Assembly: GCF_900109655.1 (NCBI RefSeq)
Contig: NZ_FOAT01000006.1
Coordinates: 149,803 to 213,802 of the forward strand
Source: Hominimerdicola alba
GTDB taxonomy: Bacteria > Bacillota > Clostridia > Oscillospirales > Ruminococcaceae
Reading direction: 5' to 3'
Length of the DNA stretch: 64,000 nucleotides
The notes below the pieces were generated by a model. That model saw only the letters and a program-made list of their open reading frames with translations. It searched no databases and was not told the DNA's origin. Shown one piece after another: positions 50,438 to 59,835 of this stretch; position 1 is the first letter of the stretch, and each line of letters begins with the position of its first letter. Position numbers and translations under genes: made by a program.

Positions 50438-51832
50438 TCAGCTGAGTTCGTTTACCAGCTGTTTGAAATGTCTGCCTCTGTCCTCGAACATACGGTACAT
50501 ATCAAAGCTTGCGCAGGCAGGCGTCAGCGATACGATATCGCCCTCTTCTGCGTATTCGCGGGCGGTGCGTACTGCTTCTGCCATATCCTTTACGGTGATT
50601 ATCTTCAGTCCGCTGCCCTTGAAATTGGGGGCTGCTTCAACTGCGGCACGTATCTTGTCCTTGGTCTGACCCATGAGTATCAGCACCTTTACCTTATCGC
50701 AGATAGGTGCAGCCATAGGCTCGAAGCTTACGCCCTTATCGGAGCCGCCCTGTATCATTATCTGCTTCTGGTCAAATGCAGCCAGGCAGGCGAGAACTCT
50801 GGTGGGGCTGGAAGCTATGGAGTTGTTGTAATATTTTACGCCGTCCAGCTCTCTTACAAATTCGATACGGTGCTCAACGCCGCCGAATTCCTTTGCTATC
50901 TTTGCAACGGTCTCGGGCTTTACTTCGCCGTAGGTCATAGCTATGGCAGTGAGGTAGTCCTCAACGTTGTGCATACCTGGTATCTTGATATCCTTCATAT
51001 GTACATACTCGGTGACTTTTCCGCGCTGGTTGTAGCACAGCATACCGTCTTCACGGAGGAATGCGCCGTTATCGGGCTTCTCCTTGATGCTGAACCATGC
51101 CAGGTCGCCGCGGACGCGGTCTTCAAGACCGTGGGTAACTTCATCGTCAAAACTGAGTACAGCTCTTGAATATGCGTTCTGGTGATCGAGGATATTGCAC
51201 TTTGCAAGAGTGTATTCTTCCATAGTGCCGTGAACGTTCAGGTGGTTGGGACGGATATTTGTTATACCCGCAACATCGGGGCTTTCACGCATGGATATCA
51301 GCTGGAAGCTTGAAAGCTCGCAGACTGCCACATCTGTTTCGGAGATGGTCTCTACCAGCGGCAGCAGCGCCTTGCCGATATTTCCGCCCAGATGAACGCG
51401 CTTGCCCTCGGCTTTCAGAAATTCGCTTACGAGAGTAGTAGTGGTGGTCTTGCCGTCAGAACCTGTTAGTGCGTAGGTCTTGCATGGGCAGAGGTCGAAG
51501 AAAGTCTCCATCTCGGAAGTGATGACAACGCCCTGCTTTCTTGCCTTTGTAAGAACTGGGTCATTGTAGTACATACCGGGGGTACGGAAAACTATATCGC
51601 AGTTGAACAGTTCATCGAGATAATTCTCACCCAGTGAAAATTCACAGCCCTTTGCTCTGAAATCTTCGATCAGCATGGGGTCGAACTCGTCTTCTTCGCG
51701 CTTGTCGCAGATAACACAGTTTATGCCTTTGGAAAGGAATACCTTAATAAGGTCGGTATGGCTCACGCCCACACCTATGAAAGCAACTCTTTTATCCTTT
51801 ATTGCATTGAAGTACTTTTGTGCCTTAGTCAT
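50438..51832 (-). CDS. murD: UDP-N-acetylmuramoyl-L-alanine:D-glutamate ligase
   Basis: Adds D-glutamate to UDP-MurNAc-Ala in peptidoglycan synthesis. 464 residues. N-terminal Rossmann fold (VAFIGVGVSHTDL), the Mur ligase P-loop GSDGKTTT (124-131), LGGNIGKALLP, CELSSFQL, ITNIRPNHLNVHG, the KFGG-like EFGGVEHRIEFV and the C-terminal MIQGGSDKG. The ATG has AAGGAG. It has its own promoter at 51901-51929. Confidence 0.96.
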   Translation of the reverse strand: MTKAQKYFNAIKDKRVAFIGVGVSHTDLIKVFLSKGINCVICDKREEDEFDPMLIEDFRAKGCEFSLGENYLDELFNCDIVFRTPGMYYNDPVLTKARKQGVVITSEMETFFDLCPCKTYALTGSDGKTTTTTLVSEFLKAEGKRVHLGGNIGKALLPLVETISETDVAVCELSSFQLISMRESPDVAGITNIRPNHLNVHGTMEEYTLAKCNILDHQNAYSRAVLSFDDEVTHGLEDRVRGDLAWFSIKEKPDNGAFLREDGMLCYNQRGKVTEYVHMKDIKIPGMHNVEDYLTAIAMTYGEVKPETVAKIAKEFGGVEHRIEFVRELDGVKYYNNSIASSPTRVLACLAAFDQKQIMIQGGSDKGVSFEPMAAPICDKVKVLILMGQTKDKIRAAVEAAPNFKGSGLKIITVKDMAEAVRTAREYAEEGDIVSLTPACASFDMYRMFEDRGRHFKQLVNELS

Positions 51833-51900
51833 TGTAATTTCTCCTTTATTTCAATGTCTTTATGTCACAGTCTTATCTGCAAACACAAATTATCTATTAT

Positions 51901-51929
51901 ATTATACACTATTTTCCCGCAAAACGCAA
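51901..51929 (-). promoter_or_regulatory. Promoter of murD
   Basis: Minus strand: TTGCGT (51929-51924), 17-nt spacer, TATAAT (51906-51901). Confidence 0.7.
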
Positions 51930-51985
51930 GGGGATAAAGAAAGAATAATGAAAAAAAGCGTCATGGGGCTTTTTTACGCGGGTTC

Positions 51986-52014
51986 TTGATTTATACAAAA
52001 ATATGGTGTATAAT
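51986..52014 (+). promoter_or_regulatory. Promoter of the EamA transporter gene
   Basis: TTGATT (51986-51991), 17-nt spacer, TATAAT (52009-52014). Confidence 0.82.
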
Positions 52015-52030
52015 CATTTCAGGTGATATA

Positions 52031-52993
52031 ATGGAAGGTTTAAAAAAGGAACTTGCGGTATTCTCTGGGGCACTGCTTTGCTGTTTTTTGTGGGCGAGCG
52101 CTGTTCCCTCAATAAAGATAGGCTACAAACTGTGGGATATCGGCGGGGACGAAACTTGGAAAGTGATACGTTTCGCGGGGATAAGATTTTTCCTTGCGGG
52201 GATACTTGTGATAGCTTTTGCGGGTGCGGCGCGTAAAAAACTGCTTATCCCGCGGCGGGACGAATGGGGAAAGGTGATGTTCCTCAGTCTATTTCAGACC
52301 ATAGGGCAGTATATCTTTTTCTATATTGGGGTAGCCCACACTACCGGTGTGAATTCGGCTGTGGTGGATTCACTGACTAACTTTTTCGCCATAATCATAG
52401 CTAGTGTGGTACTGAGAATGGAAAAGCTGACGGTACGAAAAATGGCGGGCTGTCTGCTGGGGCTTGCGGGAGTGGTTCTTGTGGAGATAACTCCCGCGGG
52501 ATTTGAATTCCGCCCTGCGGGTGACGGTCTTGTAGCGCTTTCGGCGCTGTGCTACGGAGTATCCTCTTCGATGATAAAAAGGTATTCATCGGAACACGAC
52601 ACCGTGCTTTTCAGCGGCTGGCAATTCATATTCGGCGGTGCTGTGATGACGGCTGTGGGTCAGTGCGGGATGATGGTCTCGGGCGGTGGCTCTGATGATG
52701 TTTCTCACGTGACTTTCAAGGCTGTGGCACTTCTTATCTATCTGGCGCTGGTATCCAGTGTGGCGTACACCCTCTGGGGGATACTTCTCAAGAACAACGA
52801 TGTTTCAAAGATATCGGTATTCGGCTTTATGAACCCTGTCATGGGAGTTATGCTTTCGGCAGTGCTTCTTGGTGAATCGGGACAGCTGGGCATAAAATAC
52901 GCGGCGGCGCTTCTGCTTATCGGTGCGGGCATAGCGACTGTCAACCTGAAAAAGTCTCATGGAACCAACGATGCGCTAAATACTAATGATTGA
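52031..52993 (+). CDS. EamA/DMT-family transporter
   Basis: 320 residues, ten predicted membrane segments in two EamA halves, the drug/metabolite transporter plan. The N-terminal ALLCCFLWASAVPSIKIGY, PLRs around ETWKVIRFAGIRFFLAG, and the second-half EHDTVLFSGWQFIFGGAVM and GFMNPVMGVMLSAVLLGE are typical of the family. ATG 52031 follows AGGTGA closely; an in-frame TTG at 51986 is the promoter -35 box. The substrate is unknown (amino acids, nucleotides or sugars are known for relatives). Confidence 0.88.
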   Translation: MEGLKKELAVFSGALLCCFLWASAVPSIKIGYKLWDIGGDETWKVIRFAGIRFFLAGILVIAFAGAARKKLLIPRRDEWGKVMFLSLFQTIGQYIFFYIGVAHTTGVNSAVVDSLTNFFAIIIASVVLRMEKLTVRKMAGCLLGLAGVVLVEITPAGFEFRPAGDGLVALSALCYGVSSSMIKRYSSEHDTVLFSGWQFIFGGAVMTAVGQCGMMVSGGGSDDVSHVTFKAVALLIYLALVSSVAYTLWGILLKNNDVSKISVFGFMNPVMGVMLSAVLLGESGQLGIKYAAALLLIGAGIATVNLKKSHGTNDALNTND

Positions 52994-53029
52994 TTGTGGA
53001 AAAATTATGTATAAATTGTCGAATAATAC

Positions 53030-53058
53030 TTGAAATTTCTATGACATTGTGCTATAAT
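53030..53058 (+). promoter_or_regulatory. Promoter of the GGDEF gene
   Basis: TTGAAA (53030-53035), 17-nt spacer, TATAAT (53053-53058). Confidence 0.8.
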
Positions 53059-53120
53059 ATATGTAACACCAAATCTCTTGCCGGACAATGTACGTGCAGT
53101 CCGGCGGAATGGAGGAGCAT

Positions 53121-54536
53121 ATGGATTTTCAGAAAGTGGTTGACAGCATATCAAAAGCAGCCTGTGTAGTATCTGTTGAAACTCCTGCGGACGGGAGTCC
53201 GATGAAGTTCAGGATAGTTACAGGCAACCGCGCTTATCTTGATACCATCGAGCGCCCGATGCAGAATGTTGAGATGCTTACGAGAAAATTTGTGCCCAAC
53301 AGTGAGTACACTAACTATCTCAACCGTGATCTCAACTTTGAAGATTCCTGCTACTGTGCAGCGGTTGAAAAGAAGCTTCTACACGCATATGCGCACCCTG
53401 CAAGGTATGATGTATGGTTCAATATGTCGTTCCTGCCGCTGTCAGGCGATGAGGGTGATCTGCATTACTGCATGTATATAATGGAGATAAACTTCAAGCC
53501 CGATGCAAAGAGGATGTCTACCATATCGGCGGATATCGCATCTGCGGTACTTGAGACCTGTATCAAGCTGAGAAGTGCCGATGATTTCAGATCAGTATTG
53601 AACGAGATATGTGAGGATATCCGTGATCTCTGTGATTCGGAGAACTGCTGTGTTCTGCTTATGGATAAGGCAAAGCGTTCGTGTTCGGTGCTTTGCGAGG
53701 CTTTCTCAAAGGATACGAAGCTTGTTTCGATGGAGAATTATCTCACTGATGATTTTTACGATATAGCCGAATCATGGGAGAATACCATAGCCGGAAGCAA
53801 CTGTCTTGTTGTAAAGAATGACAGCGATATGGAGGTAGTACGAGAAAGAAATCCTGTATGGCATGATTCTATAACAAGTGCAGGCGGCAAGACCATAGTA
53901 CTGTTCCCGCTGGAGTTCAAGAATGAGCTGCTGGGCTATATATGGGCGATAAACTTCAGTGCTGATGTGGCTGACACCATCAAGGAGACGCTGGAACTTA
54001 CTACATTCATACTGGCTTCCGAGATATACAGTTTCAAAATGATGGACAGGCTGCACGTTCTCAGCTCCAAAGATATGCTGACGGGCGTGATGAACCGCAA
54101 CGAGATGAACAACTATGTGGATGATCTTGTAAAGGGAAGATCGGGCAGACCAATAGGTGTAGTATTCGCCGATCTGAACGGTCTGAAAGTTGTGAACGAC
54201 AGTCAGGGTCACATCGCCGGAGATGAACTGCTGAAAAAAGCGGCTTCCGCTTTGCAGGAAGTATTCAGCTCACGTGATATTTTCAGGGCTGGCGGCGATG
54301 AATTCGTTGTGATGCTGACAGGTGTGACTGAGGAAGAGCTTTATCGTAAAACAGAGGAACTCAGGGAGACGGCGAAAAAGTACACCGATCTGGTCTTCGC
54401 CATAGGCTATGCCTATGAAGAAAGCACAGCTGAGGTACACAAAGCTCTGCGTCTTGCGGATGAAAGGATGTATCTCGACAAAAAGCACTACTACGAGATG
54501 CACCCCGAAAAGAAGCGTTCTTCCATAGCCAAATGA
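53121..54536 (+). CDS. Diguanylate cyclase with sensory PAS-like and GAF-like region
   Basis: Makes cyclic di-GMP from GTP. 471 residues, cytoplasmic. Residues 1-130 are PAS-like, 140-300 GAF-like (ENCCVLLMDKAKRSCSVLCEAF, LFPLEFKNELLGYIWAINF), and 310-471 a GGDEF domain with DMLTGVMNRN, FADLNGLKVVND, HIAGDELL and an intact RAGGDEFVVM signature. No RxxD inhibitory site is evident before GGDEF. ATG 53121 has GGAGG; an earlier GTG- or ATG-type start lies in the leader. Its own promoter and terminator frame it. Confidence 0.9.
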   Translation: MDFQKVVDSISKAACVVSVETPADGSPMKFRIVTGNRAYLDTIERPMQNVEMLTRKFVPNSEYTNYLNRDLNFEDSCYCAAVEKKLLHAYAHPARYDVWFNMSFLPLSGDEGDLHYCMYIMEINFKPDAKRMSTISADIASAVLETCIKLRSADDFRSVLNEICEDIRDLCDSENCCVLLMDKAKRSCSVLCEAFSKDTKLVSMENYLTDDFYDIAESWENTIAGSNCLVVKNDSDMEVVRERNPVWHDSITSAGGKTIVLFPLEFKNELLGYIWAINFSADVADTIKETLELTTFILASEIYSFKMMDRLHVLSSKDMLTGVMNRNEMNNYVDDLVKGRSGRPIGVVFADLNGLKVVNDSQGHIAGDELLKKAASALQEVFSSRDIFRAGGDEFVVMLTGVTEEELYRKTEELRETAKKYTDLVFAIGYAYEESTAEVHKALRLADERMYLDKKHYYEMHPEKKRSSIAK

Positions 54537-54548
54537 TGATATGATGAT

Positions 54549-54584
54549 ATACGACCCTCGGCGAAACGGGGGTCGTTTTTTTTG
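54549..54584 (+). terminator. Intrinsic terminator of the GGDEF gene
   Basis: ACGACCC with GGGTCGT around a GCGAAA loop, followed by TTTTTTTT. Confidence 0.92.
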
Positions 54585-54601
54585 ATATTCCACATCCGGT
54601 G

Positions 54602-54625
54602 CAAATGTTCCACGTGGAACATTTG
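54602..54625. promoter_or_regulatory. parS-like centromere site
   Basis: A perfect 24-bp palindrome whose 16-bp core TGTTCCACGTGGAACA (54606-54621) matches the ParB-binding parS consensus TGTTnCACGTGnAACA. ParB loads at such sites to direct chromosome segregation, and they cluster near the origin. Only this one copy was noticed in the window. No parAB genes are present here. Confidence 0.75.
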
Positions 54626-54705
54626 TGCGATAATGAATAAGAGCCAAATATCGTGTGCAGTGATAAGGCTTCATACGTTTATATATAGTTTTTTAGGGAA
54701 AAATA

Positions 54706-54734
54706 TTGACATATGAAGCCGTGGATGTTATAAT
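54706..54734 (+). promoter_or_regulatory. Promoter of the 54772 small gene
   Basis: TTGACA (54706-54711), 17-nt spacer, TATAAT (54729-54734). Confidence 0.88.
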
Positions 54735-54771
54735 GTGGATAATTAACCATTTAATGCGGAGAAAAATTACC

Positions 54772-54921
54772 ATGGGTAGATCGCTTAATGTTAATCATAT
54801 TTTTAATATGGATAAGCTGGCTAAAGCGCAGTTCAAGAAAAAGTTCACAGACTTTATGACAGCCAAAGATTACACAAATATAATGAAATGTATCATAACA
54901 GGGTTAAATACTAGGAGATAA
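54772..54921 (+). CDS. Small basic protein of unknown function
   Basis: 49 residues, basic and helical (MGRSLNVNHIFNMDKLAKAQ then FKKKFTDFMTAKDYTNIMKC). The ATG has GGAG 10 nt upstream and a consensus promoter sits 40 bp before it, which is the main reason to believe it. An in-frame TTG at 54706 is part of the promoter. Not recognised. It could be a small regulator or a leader gene; it has no evident terminator before coaBC. Confidence 0.6.
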   Translation: MGRSLNVNHIFNMDKLAKAQFKKKFTDFMTAKDYTNIMKCIITGLNTRR

Positions 54922-55019
54922 TGAAAATCTTTGAGAATAACAATCGTAAAAACCCGGAAATTACATGAAAATTATTTAGACAAGTGATAGACTGATATCG
55001 AATGTCAGCCTGTCCTCTA

Positions 55020-55048
55020 TTGCCATAAAACCAAAAATGTGTTATAAT
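55020..55048 (+). promoter_or_regulatory. Promoter of coaBC
   Basis: TTGCCA (55020-55025), 17-nt spacer, TATAAT (55043-55048). Confidence 0.82.
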
Positions 55049-55092
55049 AATAAACAATATATTACGTGAAGCAGAATGAAAGGAGAATCATC

Positions 55093-56283
55093 ATGATACT
55101 TGACGGAAAATGCGTGGTCATCGGCGTTACGGGGTCGATAGCCGCATACAAGATACCGAATCTTGCGCGTATGCTGAAAAAACAGGGGGCTGATGTTGAG
55201 ATACTCATGACGCCCAATGCGTGCAATTTTATAAATCCCATAACTTTTGAAAGCTTGCTGGGTCACAAGTGTCTGGTGGAAACTTTTGACAGGACCTTTC
55301 AGTACTCGGTCGAACACGTTGCTCTGGCGAAAAAGGCGGACGTGGTTCTGATAGCGCCTGCTTCGGCAAACGTTATAGGCAAGGTGGCTTCGGGCATTGC
55401 GGACGATATGCTGACTACCACCGTTATGGCTTGTACCTGTACAAAAATTGTCTCACCTGCCATGAATCACAATATGTTCCACAACCCGATAGTTCAGGAT
55501 AATATCGAAAAACTGCAGAGATTCGGGTATAAGATAGTCGAGCCCGACAGCGGTATGCTGGCGAACGGCGACAGCGGTGACGGCAGGATGCCTGAGCCCG
55601 AGGTGCTTTACGAGTATATCCTGCGGGAGATCGCCTGCGAGAAAGACCTTGCGGGCAAGCGGGTGCTTGTGACTGCGGGTGCCACCCGTGAATCCATCGA
55701 TCCTGTGCGCTTTATAACTAATCATTCCAGCGGAAAAATGGGCATAGCAGTGGCTAAAGCCGCGATGCTGAGGGGTGCTGAGGTCACTCTCGTTGCGGGT
55801 CATACAGAGGCTCAGTTACCGCCTTTTGTGAATTATGTGCCGGTTGAAAGCGCTGAGGATATGTTCAATGCGGTGACTCAGCTGTCCGATAAACAGGACT
55901 TTATCATCAAGGCGGCGGCTGTGGCAGACTATACTCCAGTGACGGTCGCGGACAATAAGATCAAAAAGTCCGATAATGATATGAGCATCGAGCTGAAGCG
56001 TACAAAGGATATCCTGAAATACCTAGGTGAGCACAAGCGCGAGGGTCAGAAGATTTGCGGATTCTCTATGGAAACGGAGAATGTAATTGAGAATTCGTCC
56101 AAGAAATTACACAGCAAAAATTGCGATATGATATGTGCAAATTCTCTGAGGACAGCCGGTGCTGGCTTTGGCGTAGATACGAATGTCATCACGATGATAA
56201 CAAAGGACGGCGCTGACGAACTGCCGCTGATGTCAAAGGAAGAAGCCGCACACAGGATACTTGACAAACTTCGCGATCTGTAA
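55093..56283 (+). CDS. coaBC: Phosphopantothenoylcysteine synthetase/decarboxylase
   Basis: Bifunctional enzyme of coenzyme A synthesis: CoaC decarboxylase at the N-terminus (FMN, GVTGSIAAYKIPNLARML, MTPNACNFI, APASANVIGKVASGIADD, PAMNHNMF) and CoaB synthetase at the C-terminus (VLVTAGATRESIDPVRFITNHSSGKMG, KAAAVADYTP, ELKRTKDIL). 396 residues. ATG 55093 has AAAGGAG 7 nt upstream. The following gene begins 11 bp after its stop codon, so it may be co-transcribed with it. Confidence 0.96.
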   Translation: MILDGKCVVIGVTGSIAAYKIPNLARMLKKQGADVEILMTPNACNFINPITFESLLGHKCLVETFDRTFQYSVEHVALAKKADVVLIAPASANVIGKVASGIADDMLTTTVMACTCTKIVSPAMNHNMFHNPIVQDNIEKLQRFGYKIVEPDSGMLANGDSGDGRMPEPEVLYEYILREIACEKDLAGKRVLVTAGATRESIDPVRFITNHSSGKMGIAVAKAAMLRGAEVTLVAGHTEAQLPPFVNYVPVESAEDMFNAVTQLSDKQDFIIKAAAVADYTPVTVADNKIKKSDNDMSIELKRTKDILKYLGEHKREGQKICGFSMETENVIENSSKKLHSKNCDMICANSLRTAGAGFGVDTNVITMITKDGADELPLMSKEEAAHRILDKLRDL

Positions 56284-56293
56284 AGGCAGAAAG

Positions 56294-58402
56294 ATGAAAA
56301 GAATACAAATATTTGAAAACGGAATAAATGTCGTTTTTGAGATAACCGATGAAAAGATGGTAAAGCTCCTGCATTTTTCTGCACTGCCATTTGATGAAAG
56401 CACGATGACTTCTAGAACTGGCAATGCAGGGTTCAGTCTTGTAGAGCTGCAGATCAGCGGTATAGACCGACCCGGGGAGCGTCACGGAAACAAGTATATC
56501 ATAACTGCACCGGGGTATCGATTGGAATATAAGGATTTTAAAGACACGAACAACTCTCTGGGACGCAAACTGGAGATCATCTGTTTCGATGAGGAGACGG
56601 GTCTTGAAACTGTATCGCATATGCAGTTTTACACAGGCGCACGTGTTGTGAGAACGTGGACTGATGTCAATAATTGCGGTACTGAAAATTGGACTTTAGA
56701 ATATGTTTCGTCATTTTCACTGACAGGCATCGAGAAAGAGGGGCTTCTGCCACAGGACGATAAAATGCGTGTGGGGATATGTCACAACTCGTGGCAGAGA
56801 GAGCTGCAATGGCAGTTTTACAGCCTTGAACAGGCGGGTCTGGGGCAATCTCAGCCCACGGAATGGCAGCATTCATCGAAGGTGCTCGGGGTGACGAACG
56901 TCGGCAATTGGTCGTCCAAGGAGTATATCCCGATGGGGTATGTTGAAAATACCGAGGTCGGCGGGGCGATGATGTGGCAGATCGAGCATAACGGCTCGTG
57001 GCACTGGGAGATATCCGACCGCGAGGGGCATTTGTACTTACAACTTTCGGGTCCGTCGGAGATCGAGTCACACTGGTCAAAGATTTTGAAGCCCGGAGAG
57101 AGTTTCAGATCTGTATACTGCGGCGTGTGTGCAGTGAACGGCGGCTTTGATGAAGCTGTTGCTGAAATGACAAGGTACAGACGTTTGATAAGGCGCAAAA
57201 ATCACGATAATGCGAAGTTACCTGTGATATTCAATGACTACATGAACTGCCTTTGGGCTGATCCTACGACCGAGAAAGAGCTTCCGCTGATCGATGCTGC
57301 AGCAGAAGTCGGATGTGAATATTTTTGCATTGATGCAGGCTGGTATGCTGATGATGTCTGGTGGGACTGGGTCGGTGAGTGGCAGGAAAGCAGGAAGAGA
57401 TTTCCAAACGGACTTCGTGAAGTAACCGACTATATCCGCAAAAAAGGTATGATCCCAGGGGTTTGGCTGGAGATAGAAGTCATGGGTATAAAATGCCCCA
57501 TGGCGGATAAACTTCCCGATGAATGGTTCTTTGTCAGACACGGCAAAAGAGTCTTCGACAGAAGCCGATATCAGCTGGATTTCCGCGTACCAGCGGTGCG
57601 AGATCACTGTGATGCTGTTGTTGACAGACTGATAAACAAGTATGGTGTTGGGTACATAAAAATGGACTACAACATTGAGCCCGGCATCGGTACAGAGAAT
57701 GATGCAGACAGCTTCGGTGATGGTCTTCTGGAACACGAAAGAGCCTATTTAGCGTGGCTGGATGGCGTTTTTAAACGCCACCCGAAGCTTATAGTCGAAA
57801 ATTGCTCCAGCGGTGGACTGAGAATGGACTATGCTCTTCTGTCGAGATGTTCGATACAGTCAACTTCTGATCAGGACGATTACCGCAGATACGCCACAAT
57901 AGCCGCAAATGCGCCTTCTGCCGTGTGTCCGGAGCAGGCTGCTGTCTGGTCATATCCACTGGAAACAGGGGACTGGGAAGAAGTTGTATTCAATATGGTG
58001 AATGCCATGCTATTACGAGTACATCAAAGTGGACACTTAGCTCGTCTAGAAACGGAAAGAAAGGCACTTGTAAAAGAGGGCATAGATGTGTACAAATCTA
58101 TACGAGGCGATATTGCAAATGGAGTTCCGTTTTATCCGCTGAGATTGTCTAAATTTTCGGACAATTGGTCTGCGCTGGGCTTGAGGTGTGATGGTCGTAT
58201 ATATCTTGCTGTGTGGCACAGAGAGGGCTCTGGAAACTGTGTTATTCCGATAAAGAGTGATTTTAATGATGTAAAAGTCAGCTGTATTTACCCTTCGTAT
58301 AATGAGGAAAAATTTGCTTACAATCCAAATAACAGGACACTTTCTCTTAGGTTTAGCAGACCGAATATGGCTCGGTTATTTGTGTTGGAAGAACAGTCAT
58401 AA
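56294..58402 (+). CDS. Alpha-galactosidase, GH36
   Basis: Hydrolyses terminal alpha-1,6-galactose from raffinose-type sugars and galactomannans. 702 residues, no signal peptide, so probably acts inside the cell on imported oligosaccharides. The GH36 catalytic nucleophile is in GYIKMDYN (about D458) and the acid/base block in SSGGLRMDYALLSRCSIQ followed by SDQDDY (525-530). WADPTTEKELPLIDAAAEVGCEYFCIDAGWY (split here) is the substrate pocket. The ribosome site is weak, and coupling to coaBC is likely. Conserved W, D and Cys positions match the family. Confidence 0.92.
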   Translation: MKRIQIFENGINVVFEITDEKMVKLLHFSALPFDESTMTSRTGNAGFSLVELQISGIDRPGERHGNKYIITAPGYRLEYKDFKDTNNSLGRKLEIICFDEETGLETVSHMQFYTGARVVRTWTDVNNCGTENWTLEYVSSFSLTGIEKEGLLPQDDKMRVGICHNSWQRELQWQFYSLEQAGLGQSQPTEWQHSSKVLGVTNVGNWSSKEYIPMGYVENTEVGGAMMWQIEHNGSWHWEISDREGHLYLQLSGPSEIESHWSKILKPGESFRSVYCGVCAVNGGFDEAVAEMTRYRRLIRRKNHDNAKLPVIFNDYMNCLWADPTTEKELPLIDAAAEVGCEYFCIDAGWYADDVWWDWVGEWQESRKRFPNGLREVTDYIRKKGMIPGVWLEIEVMGIKCPMADKLPDEWFFVRHGKRVFDRSRYQLDFRVPAVRDHCDAVVDRLINKYGVGYIKMDYNIEPGIGTENDADSFGDGLLEHERAYLAWLDGVFKRHPKLIVENCSSGGLRMDYALLSRCSIQSTSDQDDYRRYATIAANAPSAVCPEQAAVWSYPLETGDWEEVVFNMVNAMLLRVHQSGHLARLETERKALVKEGIDVYKSIRGDIANGVPFYPLRLSKFSDNWSALGLRCDGRIYLAVWHREGSGNCVIPIKSDFNDVKVSCIYPSYNEEKFAYNPNNRTLSLRFSRPNMARLFVLEEQS

Positions 58403-58497
58403 ATTGTGGTGTGATCACCAATCGAAAATTGTGCTTTAGAAATAGCCAAATTTTGCTGTAGAATAAAAGATAACGAATAAGTTAACAGGGAGGATTT

Positions 58498-59835
58498 ATG
58501 GACATTAAAATACCGCGATATGTTGCTGCGGTGATAGAGATTCTTGAAAAAAACGGATATGAAGCCTACATCGTCGGTGGCTGTGTAAGGGACGCTATGA
58601 TGGGTAAAGAGCCCCATGATTACGACGTTTGCACTAACTGCACGCCTGATGGTATGGTTGAAATATTCAGTGGTTTTCATACCATAAAGACGGGGCTGAA
58701 ACATGGTACACTTACTGTAATGTCTGAGCACATGCCTGTTGAAGTCACAACTTATAGGAGCGACGGAGAGTATACCGATCACAGGCGACCGGATTCTGTA
58801 AAATTTGAAACTGAGCTGAGTGAAGATCTGAAACGCCGTGACTTTACTGTCAATGCAATGTGTTTTAATCCGAATGATGGGACAGTTGATCTTTTTGATG
58901 GAAAAAAAGACCTTGAAAATCGAATAATCAGATGTGTTGGAGTTGCGGAAGACAGATTCGATGAAGATGCGCTCCGCATCATGCGGGCACTAAGATTTGC
59001 ATCTGTACTGGACTTTAAAATAGAAGAAAATACAGCTGCTGCAATGCGCAAAAAGTCTTATCTGTTGAACGCAATTTCTGCTGAACGCATTTTCTCGGAG
59101 CTTAAAAAGCTTCTCTGCGGCAAGGCAGTTTGCAGGATAATGCTGGAATACTCGGATATAATCGGCGTGATACTTCCTGATATCATTCCCTGCATCGGCT
59201 GTGAGCAGAACAATATCCATCACTGCTACACGGTCTATGAGCACATTTGCAGAAGTATCGAGAATATTGAGTGTGACGAAGATCTGCGCCTTGTTATGCT
59301 GTTTCACGATATCGGCAAGCCGCAGAAAAAGGTCACCGATGAGGCTGGTGTCGATCACTTCAAGCTGCATCAGCTAAGCGGCGGGGATATTGCAGAGAAC
59401 GTTCTTACGCGGTTGAAATGTTCAAACAAGACCCTTAAAAGGGTGACTTCACTGGTGCTTGAACATGATAACCGCATTCTTCCGAAGCGGCGAACTGTCA
59501 AGAGATTTATAGCAAAATATGACTATGACTTTTTTGAGGACTGGCTGAAAGTCCGCAGAGCTGATACTCTGGCACAGTCGGAGTATATGCGTGAGGAAAA
59601 GCTGGCAGAACTGGATCAGATTGCAGTACTGGGATCTGAGATAAAAGAGGAGATGTGCTGTCTGAAGACCAGCGATCTCGCAATTAACGGTCATGATATG
59701 ATCGCCATGGGTTTCAGCGGTGCTGATATCAAGAATGCCCTCAATACCGCGCTGGATGCGGTGATAGATGAGGAGATCGAGAACGAGCGCGAGACATTAC
59801 TCGCATTCATAAGGGGGAAGTTTAATGGACAGTAA
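58498..59835 (+). CDS. cca: CCA tRNA nucleotidyltransferase with HD domain
   Basis: Adds or repairs the 3-prime CCA of tRNA. 445 residues. N-terminal poly(A) polymerase head GGCVRDAMMGKEPHDYDV (metal Asp41 and Asp43), GLKHGTLTV, RRDFTVNAMC and EDRFDEDALRIMRALRFAS (tRNA nucleotidyltransferase motifs), followed by a C-terminal HD hydrolase domain (HHCYTVYEH, LFHDIGKP, HDNR). AGGGAGG lies 6 nt before the ATG. It overlaps the next gene by 11 bp. Confidence 0.95.
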   Translation: MDIKIPRYVAAVIEILEKNGYEAYIVGGCVRDAMMGKEPHDYDVCTNCTPDGMVEIFSGFHTIKTGLKHGTLTVMSEHMPVEVTTYRSDGEYTDHRRPDSVKFETELSEDLKRRDFTVNAMCFNPNDGTVDLFDGKKDLENRIIRCVGVAEDRFDEDALRIMRALRFASVLDFKIEENTAAAMRKKSYLLNAISAERIFSELKKLLCGKAVCRIMLEYSDIIGVILPDIIPCIGCEQNNIHHCYTVYEHICRSIENIECDEDLRLVMLFHDIGKPQKKVTDEAGVDHFKLHQLSGGDIAENVLTRLKCSNKTLKRVTSLVLEHDNRILPKRRTVKRFIAKYDYDFFEDWLKVRRADTLAQSEYMREEKLAELDQIAVLGSEIKEEMCCLKTSDLAINGHDMIAMGFSGADIKNALNTALDAVIDEEIENERETLLAFIRGKFNGQ

